This document shows positions 1-8,716 of a stretch of DNA of 64,000 nucleotides, piece after piece. The DNA is taken from NCBI GenBank assembly GCA_965197575.1, contig OZ240214.1, forward strand, positions 62,001 through 126,000. Direction: 5' to 3'. Origin of the DNA: VXOI01 sp965197575. GTDB taxonomy: Bacteria > Chloroflexota > Dehalococcoidia > Lucifugimonadales > UBA3495. Position 1 is the stretch's first letter; the number at the start of each line of letters is the position of its first letter. A program made the translations under genes and the position numbers. Under the pieces are notes generated by a model that saw only the letters and a program-made list of their open reading frames with translations, made no database searches and was not told the origin of the DNA.

Positions 1-385
1 GGTCCCGCGATTCATCCATGCTGATGCCGAAGGCTTCGAATTCACGCCGCGCCAGTCCTCGCCCGAACCCCAGGCGGAGCCGTCCGCCGCTCAACATATC
101 GAGAACGGCAGCGTTTTCGGCCACCCGCAAAGGGTTGTGCCAGGGGAGAATCACGGCGGCCGTGCCCACATCGATGTTGGGATGCTTGGCGGCAAGGTGG
201 GTCATTAAATGGAGATTGTCCGGCACGAAGGAATAGTCGTTGAAATGGTGCTCTGCCGACCAGAGGCTATCGAAGCCCGAGTCGGCAGCAATTTCAGCGA
301 GGCGCAGTTCCTCCTCCCACATCTGGCCGTCCGAGCCTTCCTCCCAGCCGTAGCTGGAGAAGACCATCATCATTCCGACATCCAT
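1..385 (-). CDS. LLM class flavin-dependent oxidoreductase, N-terminal part
   Basis: The reverse strand reads open from an ATG at 385 to the window edge, so only the first 128 residues are present. The protein starts MDVGMMMVFSSYGWEEG and contains SLWSAEHHFNDYSF, the GTAAVILPWHNPLRVAE strand and the LSGGRLRLGFGRG motif. These are typical of bacterial-luciferase-like monooxygenases that use FMNH2 or F420. An AAAGGAG ribosome site lies about 7 nt before the start. The substrate cannot be told. It is the first of three members of this family in the window, and the SDR gene upstream (454-1296) runs the same way, so the two may be co-transcribed. Confidence 0.9.
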   Translation of the reverse strand, partial: MDVGMMMVFSSYGWEEGSDGQMWEEELRLAEIAADSGFDSLWSAEHHFNDYSFVPDNLHLMTHLAAKHPNIDVGTAAVILPWHNPLRVAENAAVLDMLSGGRLRLGFGRGLARREFEAFGISMDESRD

Positions 386-453
386 GCAAATGCTCCTTTC
401 GATTCGTTCAGGTTGCCCGCCAGCCTGGGCTGGGCTGGGCTGTGGGCTGGGCG

Positions 454-1296
454 TTAGAAGCTTGGCTTGGTGGGGAAAGGCGTCAATTGGAGTTCGTGGG
501 TCCAGCAGGACTTGTCCTGGGTGTGCAGATAATAGAAAGCCTCGGCGATCTTGACGGGATTCATCAGCAAATCAGGGTTCTGCTGGGCGCGGGACGTGGC
601 CCGGGTACCCGGGGAATCGATCATGCCGTCGATCACCACGTTGGCAACATGCACGCCGTGCTCGGAGTATTCCTCCGTCAACGCCTGCGCCAGCGCGCGC
701 ATCAGCACCCTCGGATAGTACAGCGACTGTCCGGTGTACCGCTTTTTCCCCCGCAGGGAAAAATTGTTGTTGGAAATGAGAATACTGCCCTCGCCCCGCT
801 CGCGCATGGCGGGCAACACTTCCTTGGCGACCAGGAAGGGTCCGCTGCTGGAGATGTGCTGGGCGGTTTCGAACATTTCGAAGGGAATGTGTTCCATTAG
901 TTCTTGTTCCGGCGGAAGGTCGCGCCCCTCCAGGTAGCCCGCGTTGTACACCAGGACATCGGGGTCGCCGGCCTGCTCCCGAATCTGGGCGAACGCTTCC
1001 GATATGGAGTCACGAGACGCCAGGTCCAGCTCGACGATCATGCTGTCGTCGCCCTGTTCCCGGATCGCTGCCTCCAATGGAGCAGCGTTGGCGGCATTGC
1101 GGGTGGTCAGCACCGTGAAGAAGCCCTCTTTGGCAAACTTCAGGGAGATGGCCCCTCCCACGCCCCAGCGTACGCCGACGGGCAGCTCGCTGTCGTCAAT
1201 GTCCCCTCCGTGGACCAGATGAGTGTTGCGTCCGTCTGATTGCCACTTGGAAGTCGCCCCTATCACGACGGCGACCGGTTTTCGTGCTGAGTTCAT
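454..1296 (-). CDS. SDR-family oxidoreductase with an insertion in the cofactor loop
   Basis: The 280-residue product has a short-chain dehydrogenase fold: strand VAVVIGAT near residues 8-15, LDLAS near 90, VLVYNAGY near 115 and ILISNNN near 170. It is atypical in two ways. The glycine-rich TGxxxGxG loop is split: GAT at 13-15 is separated from WGVGGA at 44-49 by about 28 residues rich in charge. The usual YxxxK catalytic pair is not in place, because the expected segment reads SLYYPRVLMRAL. It may bind a cofactor differently or catalyse another reaction. It lies upstream of the luciferase-like gene on the same strand. The family call is firm and the activity is unknown. Confidence 0.85.
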   Translation of the reverse strand: MNSARKPVAVVIGATSKWQSDGRNTHLVHGGDIDDSELPVGVRWGVGGAISLKFAKEGFFTVLTTRNAANAAPLEAAIREQGDDSMIVELDLASRDSISEAFAQIREQAGDPDVLVYNAGYLEGRDLPPEQELMEHIPFEMFETAQHISSSGPFLVAKEVLPAMRERGEGSILISNNNFSLRGKKRYTGQSLYYPRVLMRALAQALTEEYSEHGVHVANVVIDGMIDSPGTRATSRAQQNPDLLMNPVKIAEAFYYLHTQDKSCWTHELQLTPFPTKPSF

Positions 1297-1455
1297 GTCG
1301 GATTCCTCTCGTAGAAATGTCGGCTGCCCGCCGTCACTGAAAGTTGAGCCTGCCGGTGGCGATCATTCCGTCCGCGAGGCATCACGCCCGGGGAGAAGTC
1401 GCCGACGGATTTCGAGACCAACGCTTTCCGGTCGATTAGGCAGCGCAAGGGATAG

Positions 1456-1527
1456 TGGGCCCGGCAGGGATCGAACCTGCCACCAGCCGGTTATGAGCCG
1501 GCTGCTCTACCACTGAGCTACGGGCCC
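1456..1527 (-). tRNA. tRNA with anticodon CAT (Met elongator or Ile2)
   Basis: A cloverleaf folds on the reverse strand. The acceptor arm GGGCCCG pairs perfectly with CGGGCCC, the D-arm is AGCTCAGTGGTAGAGC, the anticodon loop is CTCATAA, and the T-arm contains GGTTCGATCC. The discriminator is A and CCA is not encoded (CTA follows). The anticodon CAT fits either elongator methionine or isoleucine with lysidine. The acceptor and D-arm do not look like initiator tRNA. The two options cannot be separated by eye. Confidence 0.93.
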
Positions 1528-1814
1528 TCCTTCGTAGCTTATGCTCGGCGTTTTGGGGGTGTCAAGGATGGAGGTTTGCCGGGTTTGCACTTGGTTGGGA
1601 TCCAATGGTCAGCGCGGGTCTGGAATCTGAGGACGGCCGCAGGGGTTTGACCGGTTGGGTTGGAACGATCCGGTAGAGGCGATGCCGGAGATCTGGGCCC
1701 TTCTGCCTGCTTCTCGCTGAGAACCTGAGCCGCCCAGAATTTCCGGCGCGGCCTGCTTATTGCTGGGGGACGGGGCCGCGGCGGGCAGTGTCCGGTGTTG
1801 TTGGGTTCGCGAGG

Positions 1815-2545
1815 CGCGGGCTGGAACCGCGGATGAAAATCATTGGTCGTGAAGGGGGATTTTGAAGTCAAGGCCGACGCGAGCAAGGTCAGCAGCCAAA
1901 TGTTCCCGAGGTGCGTGGCTCCGGAATTGACGACGCCAGCGCCTGTTTCACTCATCATGCCGGCTTTGGCAGACACCAGGGTCAGGTTGGCCGCGGTGTC
2001 GGCAATGTATAGCTGGAACAGAGTTTTGGCGCGGTCGAAATAGCGGGCCTGGCGAACCCCTAGCTGGCCCAGCCGCGCCAGCCGCTGGCCCACCACCACT
2101 CGCCGTTGGCGATACCCGGCAAAGGCTTCACTCTGCCGCTGTAGAGCACGGGCCGACTGAAACAGGGCTACCTGCAGGTGCAACTGCGCCGTTTGTCCCG
2201 CGCCTGGCGACGCCGCGACGCACTGGGGCGCAACGGACACGTACCACAGACCTCCGCATCGAACTGGAAGCCCTCCAGTTTGTAAGTTCGACCCGTTAGG
2301 TCAGTCCGTCGCTCTGCCTTGCGCATCTTGCGAGTAACATTCCCCGCCGGACCGGTGGAGGAGCCCGACTCCAGGTCAATCCGGAAGTCATCCTTGTTGA
2401 AGTGGGTCTGATTGGGGGTGTCGCGGCCCTTTGGCAATCAGCGTGCCTCTTGTGTCGGCGAAGGCCTGGGCGGGTATCGCTATCCCCATAAGCGGTATCG
2501 TCCATGTCCTCTTCCACCGCCATTCCGGCTCCGGTCCGCTCCACG
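1815..2545 (-). pseudogene. IS1182-family transposase remnant, several frameshifts
   Basis: Pieces of one DDE transposase appear in three reading frames on the reverse strand. Near 2510 is DDTAYGDSDTR, then FADTRGTLIAKGP, then FNKDDFRIDLESG and LTGRTYKLEGFQFD with the cysteine cluster CGTCPLR near 2240. After another frameshift comes RLGQLGVRQARYFDRAKTLF near 2040. This order matches the C-terminal half of IS1182-type transposases. No N-terminal half is present. The remnant abuts an ISAs1 remnant on the opposite strand, so one element probably cut the other. It is not functional. Confidence 0.8.
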
Positions 2546-2835
2546 TCTTTATGCCGGAGCGGTTCAATGACATCGTGCGCAGCCACTGGGGAATCGAGAA
2601 CCAACTCCATTGGAGTCTGGACGTAGTGTTCAACGAGGGCCTGACCAGAAACCGCGAGGGAAATTGTGCCGGAAACCCGGCTTTACCCCGAAAATTAGCC
2701 TTGAATTCAGCCCGGTTGGAACCATCCAAAGGCTCCATACGCGGCAAACTCAAACGGGCAGGCTGGGATAACCAATTACTGGCATCCATCCTGTCCCAGT
2801 TCGCCAAAATCCAAATGCGATTACCCTGCCAGTGA
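2546..2835 (+). pseudogene. ISAs1-family transposase, C-terminal remnant
   Basis: The forward frame reads VRSHWGIENQLHWSLDVVF followed by TRNREGN, then RKLALNSARLEPSKGSIRGK, KRAGWDN and a stop at 2835. This is the conserved C-terminal end of ISAs1-type (H-repeat-like) transposases. Everything before about residue 45 of the frame lacks similarity to the family, so only the tail remains. It ends just before the promoter of the DUF1800 cassette A and is joined to the IS1182 remnant on its left. Confidence 0.82.
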
Positions 2836-2846
2836 ATTTAATCCGA

Positions 2847-2876
2847 TTGACTCATGCGTTTCGGAACGCCTAGAAT
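2847..2876 (+). promoter_or_regulatory. Sigma70-like promoter of cassette A
   Basis: TTGACT at 2847-2852 and TAGAAT at 2871-2876 are separated by 18 nt and lie about 40 nt before the DUF1800 start at 2919. The -35 box starts 12 nt after the stop codon of the ISAs1 remnant, so it may lie within the old right end of that element. Confidence 0.55.
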
Positions 2877-2918
2877 GCCCCTATCCCTACGGGAAAATTC
2901 CCGCGCGGTAGAGGATAT

Positions 2919-4337
2919 ATGCTGGATACGAACGTCGAATTGGTTGCTCATTTGCTGCGGAGGGCCGGGTTTGGGGCCAACCGCGATGAGCTGGCCGCCT
3001 GCGCGGCCAAGGGTTACGAGGCCACCGTCGAGGAGTTGCTCGCTCCCAAAGACGAGCAACGGATGAGTGATTACCTGGTGCGCCGCTTCCACCCGGAACT
3101 GTCGGGAATGATGGGCCCCCTGGCCCCCGGCGAGAACTGGCTGTACCGGATGGCGACCACTACGGCCCCGTTGCAGGAAAAGATGACCCTCTTCTGGCAC
3201 GGCATATTCGCCACCGGATACAACAAGGTCATCCACGGTAAGGCGCTGTCCGACCAGACCCGGATGTTCCGCCGCTACGCCACGGGGAGCTTCCGCACCC
3301 TGCTGGTGGAGCTGTCCAGGGACCCGGCCATGATCATCTGGCTGGACAACCAGGACAACCACAAGGGAGCCATCAACGAGAACTACGGACGGGAACTGCT
3401 GGAGCTGTTCTCCATGGGCGTGGGCAACTACACCGAGGAGGACATCAAGGAGTGCGCCCGGGCCTTCACCGGCTGGACCATCGCCAACCGCCAGTACATG
3501 GAACTGCGCTCCCAGCGCGACTCCGACTGGCCCTACGGCCGCATCTCCTGGCACTTCGAGTTCCACCCAGAGGACCACGACGACGACGAAAAGACATTCC
3601 TGGGCGAGACGGGCAACTGGAACGGCGACGACATCGTGGACATCATCTGCAAGCAGCCCGCCACGGCCCGGTTCATCGCCCGCCACCTGTACAGCTTCTT
3701 CGTGGCCGACGAGCCGCCGGTGCCGGAGTGGCCCTACACCCCGCCAAGCGACCCCCAAGCCATCGAGACGCTGGTGCAGGCCTACTTCGATAACGACTAC
3801 AACGTCGGCGCGATGCTGCGCGTTCTGTTCAACTCCGGCTTCTTCAAGTCGGCGGAAGCCCGCTATACCAAGGTCAAGAGTCCGGTGGAGCTGGTGGCCG
3901 GTGTGCTGCGGCTCACCGGCGAGTTCGACCGTCCCCGCTACGAGATCCTGGAGCGTTTCAATCAAGCCTCGTACATGGGCCAGTATCTGAACAACCCGCC
4001 CAGCGTCGAGGGATGGCATCAGGGCACCGACTGGCTGGACAGCGGCACACTGGTGGAGCGCATCAACTTCGCCAGCCAGCAGATCGGCGACGCCGACAAG
4101 CCGGGCATCCGCGCCATGATCGGCCGCATCAGCGACGAGCTGAGCGAGACCACGTCCCCGGAGCGGCTGGTGGACGCCTGCCTCGAGGAGGTCGGCGCGC
4201 TGGCGGTGGACGAGTCCACCCGCCAGACGCTGGTGGACTTCTCCGCCCAAGGCAGCCAGGGAGCCAACACCGACCGCCAGCACGTCGCCGACGTGCTCCA
4301 GATGGTGGCCGCCACCCAGGAATTCCAACGCTCATAA
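2919..4337 (+). CDS. DUF1800 domain protein, cassette A
   Basis: The 472-residue protein spans the whole DUF1800 family length. Recognisable blocks are HLLRRAGFG at residues 10-18, KMTLFWHGIFATGYNKV near 90, INENYGRELLELFSMGVGNY near 150, EDIKECARAFTGW, HPEDHDDDEKTFLG near 215, FIARHLYSFFVADEPP and NNPPSVEGWHQGTDWL near 355. The function of the family is unknown; in many bacteria it sits beside DUF1501. No signal peptide or Tat motif is visible, because the protein starts directly with MLDTNVELVAHLLRRAGFG. AGAGG precedes the ATG. It is the first gene of cassette A and has paralogues at 33228-34619 and 55165-56574. Confidence 0.95.
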   Translation: MLDTNVELVAHLLRRAGFGANRDELAACAAKGYEATVEELLAPKDEQRMSDYLVRRFHPELSGMMGPLAPGENWLYRMATTTAPLQEKMTLFWHGIFATGYNKVIHGKALSDQTRMFRRYATGSFRTLLVELSRDPAMIIWLDNQDNHKGAINENYGRELLELFSMGVGNYTEEDIKECARAFTGWTIANRQYMELRSQRDSDWPYGRISWHFEFHPEDHDDDEKTFLGETGNWNGDDIVDIICKQPATARFIARHLYSFFVADEPPVPEWPYTPPSDPQAIETLVQAYFDNDYNVGAMLRVLFNSGFFKSAEARYTKVKSPVELVAGVLRLTGEFDRPRYEILERFNQASYMGQYLNNPPSVEGWHQGTDWLDSGTLVERINFASQQIGDADKPGIRAMIGRISDELSETTSPERLVDACLEEVGALAVDESTRQTLVDFSAQGSQGANTDRQHVADVLQMVAATQEFQRS

Positions 4338-4341
4338 GCAG

Positions 4342-4364
4342 TCCCCTCTCCCTCCTGGTGAGGG
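4342..4364. repeat. Intergenic CTCTCCC/GGGAG palindromic repeat, degenerate
   Basis: CCCCTCTCCCTCCTGGTGAG is a weak member of the palindromic family that recurs at 10310, 15205, 41621 and 42532. It lies between the DUF1800 stop and the Uma2 start. Confidence 0.45.
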
Positions 4365-4400
4365 CGGAACACCCAAGCGGATTAGGATGGTGCTCTCCCA

Positions 4401-5054
4401 GTGACCACTCAGAGCTTGAAGCCGCGACAGGATTCAGCGCAGATGGTGCCCGAGCCGTATGGCCCCATAGTGTTGCGGTTGGATCCTGTTGTACAGCTTA
4501 CCGATGAGCAGTTGGAGGATCTGTCTTCGCTGAACGAAGCGTTACGGATAGAGCGGAACGCCAAAGGAGAGTTGGAGCTCTTGCCCCCTGCCAATCTCAC
4601 TTCCGGAAGCCAAGAAGCCGACCTCACTATGCAAGTGGGAATCTGGGCCAGAGCCGACGGCAGGGGTGTAGCATTCGGCCCATCCGCCGGTTTCACCCTG
4701 GCCAACAGTGCGGTACGCGCTCCCGACGCATCGTGGGTTCTGAAGAGCCGCCTGGCAGAATTGACAGACGAACAAAAAACCCGGGGCTTTGCGCCCGTTT
4801 GCCCCGACTTCGTGCTAGAACTGCGCTCCAGTTCCGATAGCTTGAGAGTGCTGCGCGCCAAGATGGAAGAGTACATGGCCAGCGGCGTCCGGCTGGGTTG
4901 GCTGATCGACCCGCTGGATCCTCCGCGCCGGGTTTACGTTTACCGCCCCGGAGCAGACGTCGAAATTCTCGAGGGGCCGGAAACCCTTTCCGGCGAACCG
5001 GAACTGCCGGGCTTTACGCTGGACTTGAAACCCGTCTGGGAGCCGGCCTTCTGA
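4401..5054 (+). CDS. Uma2-family (DUF820) putative endonuclease
   Basis: The 217-residue protein matches the Uma2 family, which has a PD-(D/E)xK nuclease-like fold. Diagnostic segments are ELLPPANLTSGSQEADL near residue 54, GPSAGFTLANSAVRAPDASW near 95, CPDFVLELRSSSDSL near 135 (the D and ExR/S positions of the nuclease-like core), KMEEYMASGVRLGWLIDP and RVYVYRPG. The biological role is unknown, although the family is greatly expanded in cyanobacteria and Chloroflexota. The GTG at 4401 is the longest start; ATG at 4443 is an alternative. The gene interrupts the DUF1800-NHL-DUF1501 order, and a second Uma2 gene lies at 61765. Confidence 0.88.
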   Translation: MTTQSLKPRQDSAQMVPEPYGPIVLRLDPVVQLTDEQLEDLSSLNEALRIERNAKGELELLPPANLTSGSQEADLTMQVGIWARADGRGVAFGPSAGFTLANSAVRAPDASWVLKSRLAELTDEQKTRGFAPVCPDFVLELRSSSDSLRVLRAKMEEYMASGVRLGWLIDPLDPPRRVYVYRPGADVEILEGPETLSGEPELPGFTLDLKPVWEPAF

Positions 5055-5103
5055 GTTAAAGATCGGGCCGGCGCCCGCCGAAAACAGATGCCGAGGCGTA
5101 GCG

Positions 5104-6126
5104 ATGACTACTGCACAGAAGACTAAATTCCTGGAATACTCCCACACCATGGGCATGACAGTCATGGAGGGCCGGGGCTTTTATTATCCGGTGGACACCG
5201 CCGTCGGCAAGGAAAACCGTCTCTACGTGATCAGCCGCAGCAAGGAAGAGACCGCCCGCGGCGTTCGCGTCACCATGTGCGACGGAGACAGCGGGTATTT
5301 CGGCAATTTCGGCGGCTACGGCCGTGACGGCGGCCAGTTCGTCTGGCCCGCCTGCGGCGCGGTGGACAGCCAAGGCCGGTTCTTCATCAGCGACGAAAAG
5401 CTCAACCGCATCACCGCCTACGACGACACCGGCAACTACCTGTTCCACTGGGGCCAGTCCGGCTCCGGCGAGGGAGAGTTGGACACGCCGTCGGGTTTGG
5501 CCTTTGACGGCGAGGACAACATCTACGTAGCCGACACCTACAACAACCGGGTGCAGAAATTCACCGCCGACGGCCGCTTCCTGCTTTCCATCAGCGGCGA
5601 GGGAGAGTGGGGAGTCAGTCTTCCCTGGGGCCTGGCCTGCGACGCGCAGAATAACGTGTACGTCGCCGACTTTGGCAACGACTCCATCAAGAAGTTCTCT
5701 TCGCAAGGCGAGTTCCTAGCGGCGTTCGGCTCTTCCGGCCGCGGCGACGGCCAGTTCACCCGTCCGGCGTCGGTGGCAGTGGATCGGGACGGCTACATCT
5801 ACGTGGCCGATTGGGGCAACGAACGGGTGCAAGTGCTGGACGCCAACGGGAACTTCGTGCAACTGCTGCGAGGCGAGGCCACCCTGTCCCAATGGGCGTC
5901 GAACTTTCTCAGCATCAATACCGAGGAAGCCGCCGCCCGCGCCACCGCCGACCTCGACATGACCATAGAGTACGCCGTCGACGACCCTCACGAAGAATCA
6001 TCCCACATCGAGAAGTATTTCTGGTGCCCGGTTTCGGTTAAACTGGACAGCGAAGGCCGTCTCTACGTGACCGAGACCAACCGGCACCGGGTGCAGGTAT
6101 ACCGGCGCACCGCCCAATCCCGGTAA
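5104..6126 (+). CDS. NHL-repeat beta-propeller protein, cassette A
   Basis: The 340-residue protein is built of NHL repeats of about 45 residues. Repeated elements are GQFVWPACGAVDSQGRFFIS, FDGEDNIYVADTYNNRVQKF, NNVYVADFGNDSIKKF, DGYIYVADWGNERVQVL and GRLYVTETNRHRVQVYRR. Such repeats fold as a six-bladed propeller and usually bind ligands or proteins; some are hydrolases or lyases. No signal peptide is visible. It starts at an ATG preceded by GAGGC and lies 41 nt before the DUF1501 gene. Paralogues in cassettes B and C are 332 residues. Two of the loop segments near residue 260 (TLSQWASNFL) are shared in position with the ones in B and C. Confidence 0.93.
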   Translation: MTTAQKTKFLEYSHTMGMTVMEGRGFYYPVDTAVGKENRLYVISRSKEETARGVRVTMCDGDSGYFGNFGGYGRDGGQFVWPACGAVDSQGRFFISDEKLNRITAYDDTGNYLFHWGQSGSGEGELDTPSGLAFDGEDNIYVADTYNNRVQKFTADGRFLLSISGEGEWGVSLPWGLACDAQNNVYVADFGNDSIKKFSSQGEFLAAFGSSGRGDGQFTRPASVAVDRDGYIYVADWGNERVQVLDANGNFVQLLRGEATLSQWASNFLSINTEEAAARATADLDMTIEYAVDDPHEESSHIEKYFWCPVSVKLDSEGRLYVTETNRHRVQVYRRTAQSR

Positions 6127-6167
6127 CGGCTACACATCTCCGTAACGTCGATCTGAGGAGCAGGGAC

Positions 6168-7316
6168 ATGGTATCGACCAACAAAGAGCGTACATTGGTT
6201 GTTATTGAATTGAACGGCGGAAACGACGCCCTGAACACCCTGATTCCCTACAACAACAGCCTCTACTACGATTACCGCCCCAGCATAGGCATCCCGCAGA
6301 AGGACGTGCTGCCCCTGAACTCCAACGGAGGCGGGGGGGAGTACGGCTTCAACCCCAACATGCCGGCGGTCAAGGACCTTTGGGACCGGGGCGAGTTGGC
6401 CATCATTCAGGGCATCGGCTACCCTCAGCCCAACCGCTCTCATTTCCGCTCGCGGGACATCTGGTACACCGCTGAGCCGGAGAGCATCGGCACCCAGGGC
6501 TGGCTGGGGGCGGCAATCCGCGACCTCGACGCCCAAGGCGAGAACGTGCTGACCGGCGTGAACTTCGGACGCGGGCTGCCCCGGGCGCTGGTCGGAAAGG
6601 GCGTGCCGGTGGCCTCGGTGGGCAACCTCGAGACCTACGGCCTGCTCCCCGACATCGACGACGAGAACGTGCGGCAGCACGCTCTGGACGCCCTGGGCCG
6701 CATGTACGGCCCCGCAGGCGGCAGGGACATCGTGGCCCAGGCCCTGAGCGAAAACGGCTCGCAGGCCCTCATGGGCGCGGACATTCTCCGCACCGCGCCG
6801 GAGCGTTACTCCTCCAGCGTCGAGTACGCCGATACTCCCGTCTCCCAGAGCTTGAGGAGCGCCGCCCAAGTGATGAGCGCCGGCCTGGGCACGCGGGTCC
6901 TGTACGCCCAGCACGGCAGCTTCGACACCCACAGCAACGAGCTCCAGTCCCACGCCAAGCTGTGGCAGGACGCCAACACGGCTATCAGCGACTTTACCGA
7001 AGACCTGAAGGAACAGGGCCTGTGGCAGGACACACTGGTACTGGTATGGTCCGAGTTCGGACGCCGGGTACGGGACAACGGCACCGGTTGCGACCACGGC
7101 TCCGGCGGCGTGGCGTTTGTCTTGGGAGGCTCGATAGAGGGCGGACTTTACGGCCAGTACCCGTCGCTGCGGGAGGCCGACCTTTCCGAGGGCGACATGG
7201 CCTACACCACCGACTTCCGCTCCACCTACGCCACCATCCTCGACCGCTGGATGGGCCTCGACCCCGATCCCATAGTCCACGGCCAGTTCGAGCAGTTCGA
7301 CTTCATCGGCCGCTGA
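6168..7316 (+). CDS. DUF1501 family protein, cassette A
   Basis: The 382-residue protein carries the DUF1501 landmarks: LNGGNDALNTLIPYNN at residues 12-27, AIIQGIGYPQPNRSHFRSRD near 75, HGSFDTHSNELQ near 245 and SEFGRRVRDNGTGCDHGSGG near 290. DUF1501 belongs to the alkaline-phosphatase/sulfatase-like superfamily; its chemistry is not established. Typical members begin with a Tat signal, but this one starts MVSTNKERTLVVIELNGG with no twin arginine or hydrophobic stretch. GAGGAG lies before the ATG. It is the last gene of cassette A and is followed by a terminator. Confidence 0.94.
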   Translation: MVSTNKERTLVVIELNGGNDALNTLIPYNNSLYYDYRPSIGIPQKDVLPLNSNGGGGEYGFNPNMPAVKDLWDRGELAIIQGIGYPQPNRSHFRSRDIWYTAEPESIGTQGWLGAAIRDLDAQGENVLTGVNFGRGLPRALVGKGVPVASVGNLETYGLLPDIDDENVRQHALDALGRMYGPAGGRDIVAQALSENGSQALMGADILRTAPERYSSSVEYADTPVSQSLRSAAQVMSAGLGTRVLYAQHGSFDTHSNELQSHAKLWQDANTAISDFTEDLKEQGLWQDTLVLVWSEFGRRVRDNGTGCDHGSGGVAFVLGGSIEGGLYGQYPSLREADLSEGDMAYTTDFRSTYATILDRWMGLDPDPIVHGQFEQFDFIGR

Positions 7317-7347
7317 CGCCCGGTTTTTCACCGCAGAGAGCGCAGAG

Positions 7348-7382
7348 ACCGCCGAGAGCTTTGGATAGCCCTCGGCGGTTTT
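7348..7382 (+). terminator. Rho-independent terminator after DUF1501 (cassette A)
   Basis: ACCGCCGAG at 7348-7356 pairs with CTCGGCGGT at 7371-7379, followed by a short T run. It lies 31 nt after the stop and overlaps the right half of a CGCAGAG-type intergenic repeat (7328-7380). Confidence 0.7.
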
Positions 7383-7601
7383 GGTGTCTTAACTACTGCG
7401 CTTCGTTGCCTTGGGCCTGGCCCGCCGCCAGACTGTTCCGAGCGCCAATTGCCATCAGCCGTCCGGGACAGAATTCCGGTCGGGGACGTAGGTTCGCATC
7501 CGTTCAGTGCAATCTCACCAGTCAGCATTGCTTGACACCCTATATCCGGCGTGCTTTGCTTGCTGGCGAACGGGAAATCTACACGTAAACGAGGTGAAAT
7601 C

Positions 7602-8549
7602 ATGGCAGAGAAACTGGTTGGAGTAGCGGTCGGCGGGGCCGGAATTCGTGAGATTCAGACGATGATTCTGCGGGCGGAGGAACTGGGTATCCATGCCGCC
7701 TGGATGACCACCGGCGGGGCGCGGCCCGACAGCATGACGGCCTTTGCCGCCACCGCCGGGCTGACCGAAAGCATCAAGCTGGGCACGTCCATCGTCCCCA
7801 CCTATCCGCGCCACCCGCTGGTGATGGCGCAGCAGGCGCAGATTGTGGCCCAGCTCGCCCCCGGACGCTTCCGGCTGGGCGTCGGCCCCAGCCACCGGCC
7901 CACCATCGAGGCGATGGGCATCGAGTTCAACGCTCCCCTGGCCCACCTCCGGGAGTACCTGCAAATCCTCAAGGCCATCCTGCAAGGCGGGCGGGTGGAC
8001 TTCGACGGGGAGCATTACACCGCCCACGACGGCATCGCCGAGCCGGTGGACATGGAAATCATGGCGTCGGCGCTGCGCAAAGGCTCCTTCGAGCTATGCG
8101 GGGCCGAGTCCGACGGAGCGATTAGCTGGATTTGCCCCGGCCAGTACCTGCACGACGTGGCCCTGCCCGCGATGCAGGCCGGAGCGCAGCAGGCCGGACG
8201 GGAAACGCCGCCGCTCATCGCCCACGCCCCGGTCTGCGTCCACGACAACGCTGACGAAGCACGCGCCGCGGTGCGGCAGCAGGTGATGAACCCCCGCCTC
8301 CCCTACTACCAGCGGATGCTGGTGGCCGCCGGCTACCCCGAGGCCACCGAAGGCGTCTGGAGCGACGGCATGATAGACGGCGCGGTAATCTGGGGCGACG
8401 AAGAGAAATGCGCCGAGGGCGTCCAGCGGCTGTTCGACCTGGGCGCGACGGAAGTGCTGGCCTCTCCCATCTCCGCCGGCTCCGACCCCGCCGCGTCGGT
8501 GGACCGCACCATGCGCCTGCTGGGCCAGGCCGCGGGGGCGGTCCATTAG
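7602..8549 (+). CDS. LLM class F420/flavin-dependent oxidoreductase
   Basis: The 315-residue protein is a luciferase-like monooxygenase or F420-dependent reductase: MILRAEELGIHAAWMTTGG near residue 20, TESIKLGTSIVPTYPRHPL near 60, QIVAQLAPGRFRLGVGPSH near 80, and a C-terminal VIWGDEEKCAEGVQRLFDLG. The start at 7602 (MAEKLVG) is chosen because GAGGTG lies 7 nt upstream; an in-frame start 51 nt earlier has no such site. Substrate unknown. It is followed by a terminator and a GMC oxidoreductase, an association repeated at 39184-42527. Confidence 0.93.
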   Translation: MAEKLVGVAVGGAGIREIQTMILRAEELGIHAAWMTTGGARPDSMTAFAATAGLTESIKLGTSIVPTYPRHPLVMAQQAQIVAQLAPGRFRLGVGPSHRPTIEAMGIEFNAPLAHLREYLQILKAILQGGRVDFDGEHYTAHDGIAEPVDMEIMASALRKGSFELCGAESDGAISWICPGQYLHDVALPAMQAGAQQAGRETPPLIAHAPVCVHDNADEARAAVRQQVMNPRLPYYQRMLVAAGYPEATEGVWSDGMIDGAVIWGDEEKCAEGVQRLFDLGATEVLASPISAGSDPAASVDRTMRLLGQAAGAVH

Positions 8550-8576
8550 CGCGGCCAGCCGACGCTATAACTTCGC

Positions 8577-8607
8577 AGGGGCGCACAGACGTGCGCCCTT
8601 CTTCTTT
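8577..8607 (+). terminator. Rho-independent terminator after the LLM gene
   Basis: GGGCGCAC at 8579-8586 pairs with GTGCGCCC at 8591-8598 around an AGAC loop, followed by TTCTTCTTT. It lies 28 nt after the stop at 8549. Confidence 0.8.
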
Positions 8608-8716
8608 CAAATGAGAAGGCGTGGAGAAGTTTGCCAATCCCGCGCCTCACTCATAAGATGAGCGCAACGATGAAGGTCAACCTGTTCTGCAAGGCCCTCA
8701 ATTTCCGGAGGAAGCT

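Noticed and set aside
18..457. Two forward open frames at the left end
   Set aside because: They lie opposite the luciferase-like gene, whose protein is clearly recognisable on the minus strand.
1539..2240. A 233-residue minus-strand open frame as an intact gene
   Set aside because: Only its first half resembles a transposase (IS1182 C-terminal end); the second half is unrelated reading, and the neighbouring parts are in other frames.
2838..4328. Very long open frame on the minus strand opposite DUF1800
   Set aside because: Composition effect of GC-rich codons: the product is Val/Gly/His-rich with no family and lies entirely against a real gene. The same applies to long antisense frames at 6063-7331, 31573-33267 and 39313-40590.
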